Assembly (NCBI GenBank): GCA_958298945.1
Contig: OY282608.1
Coordinates: 64,828,951 to 64,892,950, forward strand
DNA from: Atherix ibis
Lineage: Eukaryota; Arthropoda; Insecta; Diptera; Athericidae
DNA length: 64,000 bases
Direction of reading: 5' to 3'
Position 1 is the first letter of the stretch; each line of letters begins with the position of its first letter. Below are positions 34,704 to 45,700 of the stretch, piece after piece. The notes beneath the pieces were generated by a model. The model was not told the DNA's origin. It ran no database searches and saw only the letters and a list, made by a program, of their open reading frames with translations. The position numbers and the translations under genes are program-made.

Positions 34704-36767
34704 TGTTGGTTTGTTGGTTTTTTGGTTTGTTGGTTTATTTGTTTGTTGGCTTGTTGGCTTGTTGGTTTGTTGGTTTGTTGGTTTGTTGGCTTGTTGGTTT
34801 GTTGGCTTGTTGGCTTGTTGGTTTGTTGGTTTGTTGGCTTGTTGGTTTGTTGGTTTGTTGGTTTGTTGGCTTGTTGGCTTGTTGGTTTGTTGGTTTGTTG
34901 GCTTGCTGGTTTGTTGGTTTGTTTGCTTGTTGGCTTGTTGCTTTGTTGGTTTGTTGGTTTGTTGAATTTTTGGCTTGTTGGTTTGTTGGTTTGTTGGCTT
35001 TTTGGTTTGTTGGTTTGTTGGCTTGTTGGCTTGTTGGTTTGTTGGTTTGTTGGCTTGCTGGTTACTTAGTTTGTTGGTTTGTTGGTTTGTTGGCTTGTTG
35101 GTTTGTTGGTTTTTTGGTTTGTTGGTTTGTTGGCTTGTTGGTTTGTTAGTTTGTTGGCTTTTTGGTTACTTGGTTTGTTGGTTTGTTGGATTGTTGGTTT
35201 GTTGGCTTGTTGGCTTGTTGGTTTGTTGGTTTGTTGGTTTTTTGGTTTGTTGGTTTGTTGGTTTGTTGGTTTGTTGGCTTGTTGGCTTGTTGGTTTGTTG
35301 GTTTGTTGGTTTGTTGGTTTGTTGGTTTGTTGGTTTGTTAGTTTGTTCGTTGGTTGGTTTGTTGGTTAATTGGTTTGTTGGTTTGTTGGCTTGTTGGTTT
35401 GTTGGTTTGTTGGTTTTTTGGTTTGTTGGTTTGTTGGTTTGTTGGTTTGTTGGTTTGTTCGTTTGATGGTTTGTTGGTTTGTTGGTTTTTTGGTTTGTTG
35501 GTTTGTTGGTTTGTTGGTTTTTTGGTTTGTTGGTTTGTTGATTTGTTGATTTGTTGGTTTGTTGGCATGTTGGTTTGTTGGTTTGTTGGCTTGTTGGTTT
35601 GTTGGTTTGTTGGCTTGTTGGCTTGTTGGTTTGTTGGTTTGTTGGTTTGTTGGTTTGTTGGTTTGTTGGTTTGTTCGTTTTTTGGTTTATTTGTTTGTTG
35701 GCTTGTTGGCTTGTTGGTTTGTTAGTTTGTTGGTTTGTTGGTTTGTTGGCTTGTTGGTTTGTTGGTTTGTTGGTTTGCTGGCTTGTTGGCTTGTTGGTTT
35801 GTTGTTTTGTTGGCTTGTCGGCTGGTTGGTTTGCTGGTTTGTTGGTTTTTTGGTTTGTTGGTTTTTTGGTTTGTTGGTTTGTTGGATTATTTGTTTGTTG
35901 GTTTGTTGGCTTGTTGGTTTGTTGGTTTGTTGGTTTGTTTGCTTGTTGGTTTGTTGATTTGTTGGCTTGTTGGCTTGTTGCTTTGTTGGTTTGTTGGTTT
36001 GTTGGCTTGCTGGCTTGTTGGTTTGTTGGTTTGTTGGCTTGTTGGTTTGTTGGTTTCTTGGCTTGTTGGCTTGTTGCTTTGTTGGTTTGTAGGTTTGTTG
36101 GTTTGTTGGCTTGTTGGCTTGTTGGTTTGTTAGTTTGTTGGCTTTTTGATAACTTGATTTGTTGGTTTGTTGGTTTGTTGGCTTGTTGGTTTGTTGGCTT
36201 GTTGGTTTGTTGCTTTGTTGGTTTGTTGGCTTGTTGGCTTGTTGGTTTGTTGGTTAGTTGGTTTGTTGGTTTGTTGGTTTGTTGGTTTTTTGATTTGTTG
36301 GTTTGTTGGTTTGTTGGCTTGCTGATTTGTTGGTTTGTTGGCTTGTTGGCTTCTTGGTTTGTTGGTTTTTTGGCTTGTTGGTTACTGAGTTTGTTGGTTT
36401 GTTGGTTTGTTGGTTTGTTGGGTTGTTGGCTTGTTGGCTTGTTGGTTTGTTGGTTAGCTCGTTTGTTGGTTTGTTAGTTTGATGGTTTGTTGGCTTGTTG
36501 GCTTGTTGGTTTGTTGGTTTGTTGGTTTGTTGGTTTGTTGGTTTGTTGGTTTGTTGGTTTGTTGGTTTGTTGGTTTATTTGTTTGTTAGTTTGTTGGTTT
36601 GTTGGTTTTTTGGTTTGTTGGTTTGTTGGCTTGTTGGTTTGTTAGTTTGTTGGCTTTTTGGTTACTTGGTTTGTTGGTTTGTTGGTTTGTTGGTTTGTTG
36701 GCTTGTTGGTTTGTTGGTTTGTTGGTTTGTTGGTTTGTTGGTTTGTTGGTTTGTTGGTTTGTTGGCT
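34704..36767 (+). repeat. 2,064-base tandem duplication, copy 2
   Basis: This is colinear with copy 1 and has no indel relative to it. The few differences I can see include TTTTTGATAACTTGATT near 36,144-36,160 where copy 1 has CTTCTTGATAACTTGG, and TTACTGAG near 36,382 where copy 1 has TTACTTAG. Matching continues about one or two octamers past the nominal end before 36,780 diverges. Confidence 0.88.
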
Positions 36768-39700
36768 TGTTGGTTTGTTGGTTTGTTGGCTTGTTGGCTT
36801 GTTGGTTTGTTGGCTTGTTGGCTTGTTGGTTTGTTGCTTTGTTGGTTTGTTGGTTTGTTGGCTTGTTGGCTTGTTGGTTTGTTGGTTTGTTGGTTTGTTG
36901 GTTTGTTGGTTTGTTGGTTTGTTGGTTTGTTGGCTTGTTGGTTTGTTGGTTTGTTGGCTTGTTGGCTTGTTGGTTTGTTGGCTTGTTGGCTTGTTGGTTT
37001 GTTGGTTTGTTGGTGTGTTGGTTTGTTGGCTTGTTGGTTTGTTGGTTTCTTGGGTTGTTGGCTTGTTGCTTTGTTGGTTTGTTGGCTTGTTGGTTTGTTG
37101 GTTTGTTGGCTTGTTGGTTTGTTGGTTTGTTGGCTTGTTGGCTTGTTGGTTTGTTGGCTTGTTGGCTTGTTGGTTTGTTGGTTTGTTGGTGTGTTGGTTT
37201 GTTGGCTTGTTGGTTTGTTGGTTTCTTGGGTTGTTGGCTTGTTGCTTTGTTGGTTTGTTGGCTTGTTGGCTTGTTGGCTTCTTGGTTTGTTGGTTTTTTG
37301 GCTTGTTGGTTATTTAGTTTGTTGGTTTGTTGGTTTGTTGGTTTGTTGGTTTGTTGGGTTGTTGGCTTGTTGGCTTGTTGGTTTGTTGGTTAGCTCGTTT
37401 GTTGGTTTGTTAGTTTGTTGGTTTGTTGGCTTGTTGGTTTGTTGGTTTGTTGGTTTGTTGGTTTGTTGGTTTGTTGGTTTGTTGGTTTGTTGGTTTGTTG
37501 GTTTGTTGGTTTATTTGTTTGTTAGTTTGTTGGTTTGTTGGTTTTTTGGTTTGTTGGTTTGTTGGCTTGTTGGTTTGTTAGTTTGTTGGCTTTTTGGTTA
37601 CTTGGTTTGTTGGTTTGTTGGTTTGTTGGTTTGTTGGCTTGTTGGATTGTTGGTTTGTTGGTTTGTTGGTTTGTTGGTTTTTTGGTTTGTTGGTTTGTTG
37701 GTTTGTTGGTTTGCTGGCTTGTTGGCTTGTTGGTTTGTTGGTTTGTTGGCTTGTCGGCTGGTTGGTTTGTTGGTTTGTTGGTTTTTTGGTTTGTTGGTTT
37801 TTGTTGGTTTGTTGGATTATTTGTTTGTTGGTTTGTTTGCTTGTTGGTTTGTTGGTTTGTTGGTTTGTTGGTTTGTTGGCTTGTTGGTTTGTTGGTTTGT
37901 TGGCTTGTTGGCTTGTTGCTTTGTTGGTTTGTTGGTTTGTTGGCTTGTTGGCTTGTTGGTTTGTTGCTTTGTTGGTTTGTTGGTTTGTTGGCTTGTTGGC
38001 TTGTTGGCTTGTTGGTTTGTTGGTTTGTTGGTTTGTTGGTTTGTTGGTTTGTTGGTTTGTTGGTTTGTTGGCTTGTTGGTTTGTTGGTTTGTTGGCTTGT
38101 TGGCTTGTTGGTTTGTTGGCTTTATGGCTTGTTGGTTTGTTGGTTTGTTGGTGTGTTGGTTTGTTGGCTTGTTGGTTTGTTGGTTTCTTGGGTTGTTGGC
38201 TTGTTGCTTTGTTGGTTTGTTGGCTTGTTGGTTTGTTGGTTTGTTGGCTTGTTGGCTTGTTGCTTTGTTGGTTTGTTGGTTTGTTGCTTTGTTGGTTTGT
38301 TGGTTTGTTGGCTTGTTGGCTTGTTGGTTTGTTGGTTTGTTGGTTTGTTGGTTTGTTGGTTTGTTGGTTTGTTGGTTTGTTGGCTTGTTGGTTTGTTGGT
38401 TTGTTGGCTTGTTGGCTTGTTGGTTTGTTGGCTTGTTGGCTTGTTGGTTTGTTGGTTTGTTGGTGTGTTGGTTTGTTGGCTTGTTGGTTTGTTGGTTTCT
38501 TGGGTTGTTGGCTTGTTGCTTTGTTGGTTTGTTGGTTTGTTGACTTTTTGGCTTGTTGGTTTGTTGGTTTGTTAGCTTGTTGGTTTGTTGGTTTGTTGGC
38601 TTCTTGGCTTGTTAGTTTGTTAGTTTGTTGGTTTTTTGGTTTGTTGATTTGTTGGCTTGTTGGTTTGTTAGTTTGTTGGCTTTTTGGTTTGTTAGTTTGT
38701 TGGTTTTTCGGTTACTTGGTTTGTTGGTTTGTTGGTTTGCTGGCTTGTTGGCTTATTGGTTTGTTGGTTTGTTGGCTTGTCGGCTGGTTGGTTTGTTGGT
38801 TTGTTGGTTTTTTGGTTTGTTGGTTTTTGTTGGTTTGTTGGATTATTTGTTTGTTGGTTTGTTTGCTTGTTGGTTTGTTGGTTTGTTGGTTTGTTGGTTT
38901 GTTGGCTTGTTGGTTTGTTGGTTTGTTGGCTTGTTGGCTTGTTGCTTTGTTGGTTTGTTGGTTTGTTGGCTTGTTGGCTTGTTGGTTTGTTGCTTTGTTG
39001 GTTTGTTGGTTTGTTGGCTTGTTGGCTTGTTGGTTTGTTGGTTTGTTGGTTTGTTGGTTTGTTGGTTTGTTGGTTTGTTGGCTTGTTGGTTTGTTTGTTT
39101 GTTGGCTTGTTGGCTTGTTGGTTTGTTGGCTTGTTGGCTTGTTGGTTTGTTGGTTTGTTGGTGTGTTGGTTTGTTGGCTTGTTGGTTTGTTGGTTTCTTG
39201 GGTTGTTGGCTTGTTGCTTTGTTGGTTTGTTGGCTTGTTGGTTTGTTGGCTTGTTGGCTTGTTGGCTTGTTGCTTTGTTGGTTTGTTAGTTTGTTGGCTT
39301 GTTGGTTTGTTGGTTTGTTGCTTTGTTGGTTTGTTGGTTTGTTGGTTTGTTGGTTTGTTGGTTTGTTGGTTTGTTGGTTTGTTGGTTTGTTGGCTTGTTG
39401 GTTTGTTGGTTTGTTGGCTTGTTGGCTTGTTGGTTTGTTGGCTTGTTGGTTTGTTGGTTTGTTGGCTTGTTGGTTTGTTGGTTTGTTGGCTTGTTGGCTT
39501 GTTGGTTTGTTGGCTTGTTGGCTTGTTGGTTTGTTGGTTTGTTGGTGTGTTGGTTTGTTGGCTTGTTGGTTTGTTGGTTTCTTGGGTTGTTGCCTTGTTG
39601 CTTTGTTGGTTTGTTGGTTTGTTGACTTTTTGGCTTGTTGGTTTGTTGGTTTGTTAGCTTGTTGGTTTGTTGGTTTGTTGGCTTGTTGGTTTGTTGCTTT

Positions 39701-42700
39701 GTTGGTTTGTTGGTTTGTTGGTTTGTTGGTTTGTTGGTTTGTTGGCTTGTTGGCTTGTTGGTTTGTTGGTTTGTTGGTTTGTTGGTTTGTTGGCTTGTTG
39801 GTTTGTTGGTTTGTTGGTTTGTTGGTTTGTTGGCTTGTTGGATTATTGGTTTGTTGGTTTGTTGGTTTGTTGGTTTTTTGGTTTGTTGGTTTGTTGGTTT
39901 GTTGGTTTGCTGGCTTGTTGGCTTGTTGGTTTGTTGGTTTGTTGGCTTGTTGGCTTGTTGGTTTGTTGGCTTGTTGGTTTGTTGGTTTGTTGGCTTGTTG
40001 GTTTGTTGGTTTGTTGGCTTGTTGGCTTGTTGGTTTGTTGGCTTGTTGGCTTGTTGGTTTGTTGGTTTGTTGGTGTGTTGGTTTGTTGGCTTGTTGGTTT
40101 GTTGGTTTCTTGGGTTGTTGGCTTGTTGCTTTGTTGGTTTGTTGGTTTGTTGACTTTTTGGCTTGTTGGTTTGTTGGTTTGTTAGCTTGTTGGTTTGTTG
40201 GTTTGTTGGCTTGTTGGTTTGTTGCTTTGTTGGTTTGTTGGTTTGTTGGTTTGTTGGTTTGTTGGTTTGTTGGCTTGTTGGCTTGTTGGTTTGTTGGTTT
40301 GTTGGTTTGTTGGTTTGTTGGCTTGTTGGTTTGTTGGTTTGTTGGTTTGTTGGTTTGTTGGCTTGTTGGATTGTTGGTTTGTTGGTTTGTTGGTTTGTTG
40401 GTTTTTTGGTTTGTTGGTTTGTTGGTTTGTTGGTTTGCTGGCTTGTTGGCTTGTTGGTTTGTTGGTTTGTTGGCTTGTCGGCTGGTTGGTTTGTTGGTTT
40501 GTTGGTTTTTTGGTTTGTTGGTTTTTGTTGGTTTGTTGGATTATTTGTTTGTTGGTTTGTTTGCTTGTTGGTTTGTTGGTTTGTTGGTTTGTTGGTTTGT
40601 TGGCTTGTTGGTTTGTTGGTTTGTTGGCTTGTTGGCTTGTTGCTTTGTTGGTTTGTTGGTTTGTTGGCTTGTTGGCTTGTTGGTTTGTTGCTTTGTTGGT
40701 TTGTTGGTTTGTTGGCTTGTTGGCTTGTTGGTTTGTTGGTTTGTTGGTTTGTTGGTTTGTTGGTTTGTTGGTTTGTTGGTTTGTTGGCTTGTTGGTTTGT
40801 TGGTTTGTTGGCTTGTTGGCTTGTTGGTTTGTTGGCTTGTTGGCTTGTTGGTTTGTTGGTTTGTTGGTGTGTTGGTTTGTTGGCTTGTTGGTTTGTTGGT
40901 TTCTTGGGTTGTTGGCTTGTTGCTTTGTTGGTTTGTTGGCTTGTTGGTTTGTTGGTTTGTTGGCTTGTTGGCTTGTTGCTTTGTTAGTTTGTTGGTTTGT
41001 TGGCTTGTTGGTTTGTTGGTTTGTTGCTTTGTTGGTTTGTTGGTTTGTTGGCTTGTTGGCTTGTTGGTTTGTTGTGTTGGTTTGTTGGTTTGTTGGTTTA
41101 TTGGTTTGTTGGTTTGTTGGCTTGTTGGTTTGTTGGTTTGTTGGCTTGTTGGCTTGTTGGTTTGTTGGCTTGTTGGCTTGTTGGTTTGTTGGTTTGTTGG
41201 TGTGTTGGTTTGTTGGCTTGTTGGTTTGTTGGTTTCTTGGGTTGTTGGCTTGTTGCTTTGTTGGTTTGTTGGTTTGTTGACTTTTTGGCTTGTTGGTTTG
41301 TTGGTTTGTTAGCTTGTTGGTTTGTTGGTTTGTTGGCTTCTTGGCTTGTTAGTTTGTTAGTTTGCTGGTTTTTTGGTTTGTTGATTTGTTGGCTTGTTGG
41401 TTTGTTAGTTTGTTGGCTTTTTGGTTTGTTAGTTTGTTGGTTTTTCGGTTACTTGGTTTGTTGGTTTGTTGGTTTGCTGGCTTGTTGGCTTGTTGGTTTG
41501 TTGGTTTGTTGGCTTGTCGGCTGGTTGGTTTGTTGGTTTGTTGGTTTTTTGGTTTGTTGGTTTTTGTTGGTTTGTTGGATTATTTGTTTGTTGGTTTGTT
41601 TGCTTGTTGGTTTGTTGGTTTGTTGGTTTGTTGGTTTGTTGGCTTGTTGGTTTGTTGGTTTGTTGGCTTGTTGGCTTGTTGCTTTGTTGGTTTGTTGGTT
41701 TGTTGGCTTGTTGGCTTGTTGGTTTGTTGCTTTGTTGGTTTGTTGGTTTGTTGGCTTGTTGGCTTGTTGGTTTGTTGGTTTGTTGGTTTGTTGGTTTGTT
41801 GGTTTGTTGGTTTGTTGGTTTGTTGGCTTGTTGGTTTGTTGGTTTGTTGGCTTGTTGGCTTGTTGGTTTGTTGGCTTGTTGGCTTGTTGGTTTGTTGGTT
41901 TGTTGGTGTGTTGGTTTGTTGGCTTGTTGGTTTGTTGGTTTCTTGGGTTGTTGGCTTGTTGCTTTGTTGGTTTGTTGGCTTGTTGGTTTGTTGGTTTGTT
42001 GGCTTGTTGGTTTGTTGGTTTGTTGGCTTGTTGGCTTGTTGGTTTGTTGGCTTGTTGGCTTGTTGGTTTGTTGGTTTGTTGGTGTGTTGGTTTGTTGGCT
42101 TGTTGGTTTGTTGGTTTCTTGGGTTGTTGGCTTGTTGCTTTGTTGGTTTGTTGGCTTGTTGGCTTGTTGGCTTCTTGGTTTGTTGGTTTTTTGGCTTGTT
42201 GGTTACTTAGTTTGTTGGTTTGTTGGTTTGTTGGTTTGTTGGTTTGTTGGGTTGTTGGCTTGTTGGCTTGTTGGTTTGTTGGTTAGCTCGTTTGTTGGTT
42301 TGTTAGTTTGTTGGTTTGTTGGCTTGTTGGTTTGTTGGTTTGTTGGTTTGTTGGTTTGTTGGTTTGTTAGTTTGTTGGTTTGTTGGTTTGTTGGTTTGTT
42401 GGTTTATTTGTTTGTTAGTTTGTTGGTTTGTTGGCTTGTTGGTTTGTTGGCTTGTTGGTTTGTTAGTTTGTTGGCTTTTTGGTTACTTGGTTTGTTGGTT
42501 TGTTGGTTTGTTGGTTTGTTGGCTTGTTGGATTGTTGGCTTGTTGCTTTGTTGGTTTGTTGGCTTGTTGGTTTGTTGGTTTGTTGGCTTGTTGGCTTGTT
42601 GCTTTGTTGGTTTGTTGGTTTGATGGCTTGTTGGTTTGTTGGTTTGTTGCTTTGTTGGTTTGTTGGTTTGTTGGCTTGTTGGCTTGTTGGTTTGTTGGTT

Positions 42701-45700
42701 TGTTGGTTTGTTGGTTTGTTGGTTTGTTGGTTTGTTGGTTTGTTGGCTTGTTGGTTTGTTGGTTTGTTGGCTTGTTGGCTTGTTGGTTTGTTGGCTTGTT
42801 GGCTTGCTGGTTTGTTGGTTTGTTGGTGTGTTGGTTTGTTGGCTTGTTGGTTTGTTGGTTTCTTGGGTTGTTGGATTGTTGCTTTGTTGGTTTGTTGGTT
42901 TGTTGACTTTTTGGCTTGTTGGTTTGTTGGTTTGTTAGCTTGTTGGTTTGTTGGTTTGTTGGCTTGTTGGTTTGTTGCTTTGTTGGTTTGTTGGTTTGTT
43001 GGCTTGTTGGCTTGTTGGTTTGTTGGTTGGTTGGTTTGTTGGTTTGTTGGTTTGTTGGCTTTTTGGTTTGTTAGTTTGTTGGCTTTTCGGTTACTTGGTT
43101 TGTTGGTTTGTTGGCTTGTTGGTTTGTTGGTTTGTTGGTGTGTTGGTTTGTTGGCTTGTTGGTTTGTTGGTTTCTTGGGTTGTTGGCTTGTTGCTTTGTT
43201 GGTTTGTTGGTTTGTTGACTTTTTGGCTTGTTGGTTTGTTGGTTTGTTAGCTTGTTGGTTTGTTGGTTTGTTGGCTTGTTGGCTTGTTGGTTTGTTGGCT
43301 TGTTGGCTTGTTGGTTTGTTGGTTTGTTGGTGTGTTGGTTTGTTGGCTTGTTGGTTTGTTGGTTTCTTGGGTTGTTGGCTTGTTGCTTTGTTGGTTTGTT
43401 GGTTTGTTGACTTTTTGGCTTGTTGGTTTGTTGGTTTGTTAGCTTGTTGGTTTGTTGGTTTGTTGGCTTCTTGACTTGTTAGTTTGTTAGTTTGTTGGTT
43501 TTTTGGTTTGTTGATTTGTTGGCTTGTTGGTTTGTTGGTTTGTTGGTTTTTTGGTTTGTTGGTTTGTTGGTTTGTTGGTTTGCTGGCTTGTTGGCTTGTT
43601 GGTTTGTTGGTTTGTTGGCTTGTCGGCTGGTTGGTTTGTTGGTTTGTTGGTTTTTTGGTTTGTTGGTTTTTGTTGGTTTGTTGGATTATTTGTTTGTTGG
43701 TTTGTTTGCTTGTTGGTTTGTTGGTTTGTTGGTTTGTTGGTTTGTTGGCTTGTTGGTTTGTTGGTTTGTTGGCTTGTTGGCTTGTTGCTTTGTTGGTTTG
43801 TTGGTTTGTTGGCTTGTTGGCTTGTTGGTTTGTTGCTTTGTTGGTTTGTTGGTTTGTTGGCTTGTTGGCTTGTTGGTTTGTTGGTTTGTTGGTTTGTTGG
43901 TTTGTTGGTTTGTTGGTTTGTTGGTTTGTTGGCTTGTTGGTTTGTTGGTTTGTTGGCTTGTTGGCTTGTTGGTTTGTTGGCTTGTTGGCTTGTTGGTTTG
44001 TTGGTTTGTTGGTGTGTTGGTTTGTTGGCTTGTTGGTTTGTTGGTTTCTTGGGTTGTTGGCTTGTTGCTTTGTTGGTTTGTTGGCTTGTTGGTTTGTTGG
44101 TTTGTTGGCTTGTTGGCTTGTTGCTTTGTTGGTTTGTTGGTTTGTTGGCTTGTTGGTTTGTTGGTTTGTTGCTTTGTTGGTTTGTTGGTTTGTTGGCTTG
44201 TTGGCTTGTTGGTTTGTTGGTTTGTTGGTTTGTTGGTTTGTTGGTTTGTTGGTTTGTTGGTTTGTTGGCTTGTTGGTTTGTTGGTTTGTTGGCTTGTTGG
44301 CTTGTTGGTTTGTTGGCTTGTTGGCTTGTTGGTTTGTTGGTTTGTTGGTGTGTTGGTTTGTTGGCTTGTTGGTTTGTTGGTTTCTTGGGTTGTTGGCTTG
44401 TTGCTTTGTTGGTTTGTTGGTTTGTTGACTTTTTGGCTTGTTGGTTTGTTGGTTTGTTAGCTTGTTGGTTTGTTGGTTTGTTGGCTTGTTGGTTTGTTGC
44501 TTTGTTGGTTTGTTGGTTTGTTGGCTTGTTGGCTTGTTGGTTTGTTGGTTTGTTGGTTTGTTGGTTTGTTGGTTTGTTGGTTTGTTGGTTTGTTGGTTTG
44601 TTGGCTTGTTGGTTTGTTGGTTTGTTGGCTTGTTGGCTTGTTGGTTTGTTGGTTTGTTGGCTTGTTGGCTTGTTGGTTTGTTGGCTTGTTGGCTTGTTGG
44701 TTTGTTGGTTTGTTGGTGTGTTGGTTTGTTGGCTTGTTGGTTTGTTGGTTTCTTGGGTTGTTGGCTTGTTGGTTTGTTGGTTTGTTGGCTTGTTGGCTTG
44801 TTGGTTTGTTGGTTTGTTGGCTTGTTGGCTTGTTGGTTTGTTGGCTTGTTGGCTTGTTTGTTTGTTGGTTTGTTGGTGTGTTGGTTTGTTGGCTTGTTGG
44901 CTTGTTGGTTTGTTGGTTTGTTGGCTTGTTGGCTTGTTGGTTTGTTGGCTTGTTGGCTTGTTGGTTTGTTGGTTTGTTGGTGTGTTGGTTTGTTGGCTTG
45001 TTGGTTTGTTGGTTTCTTGGGTTGTTGGCTTGTTGCTTTGTTGGTTTGTTGGCTTGTTGGTTTGTTGGTTTGTTGGCTTGTTGGCTTGTTGCTTTGTTGG
45101 TTTGTTGGTTTGTTGGCTTGTTGGTTTGTTGGTTTGTTGCTTTGTTGGTTTGTTGGTTTGTTGGCTTGTTGGCTTGTTGGTTTGTTGGTTTGTTGGTTTG
45201 TTGGTTTGTTGGTTTGTTGGTTTGTTGGTTTGTTGGCTTGTTGGTTTGTTGGTTTGTTGGTTTTTTGGTTTGTTGGTTTGTTGGTTTGTTGGTTTGCTGG
45301 CTTGTTGGCTTGTTGGTTTGTTGGTTTGTTGGCTTGTCGGCTGGTTGGTTTGTTGGTTTGTTGGTTTTTTGGTTTGTTGGTTTTTGTTGGTTTGTTGGAT
45401 TATTTGTTTGTTGGTTTGTTTGCTTGTTGGTTTGTTGGTTTGTTGGTTTGTTGGCTTGTTGGTTTGTTGGTTTGTTGGCTTGTTGGCTTGTTGCTTTGTT
45501 GGTTTGTTGGTTTGTTGGCTTGTTGGCTTGTTGGTTTGTTGCTTTGTTGGTTTGTTGGTTTGTTGGCTTGTTGGCTTGTTGGTTTGTTGGTTTGTTGGTT
45601 TGTTGGTTTGTTGGTTTGTTGGTTTGTTGGTTTGTTGGCTTGTTGGTTTGTTGGTTTGTTGGCTTGTTGGCTTGTTGGTTTGTTGGCTTGTTGGCTTGTT

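Noticed and set aside
36495..38543. Possible multi-pass membrane protein of 682 residues
   Set aside because: The hydrophobicity comes from the repeat word. The same peptide is read in the other frames over the same bases, and the frame ends where a variant octamer happens to give a stop.
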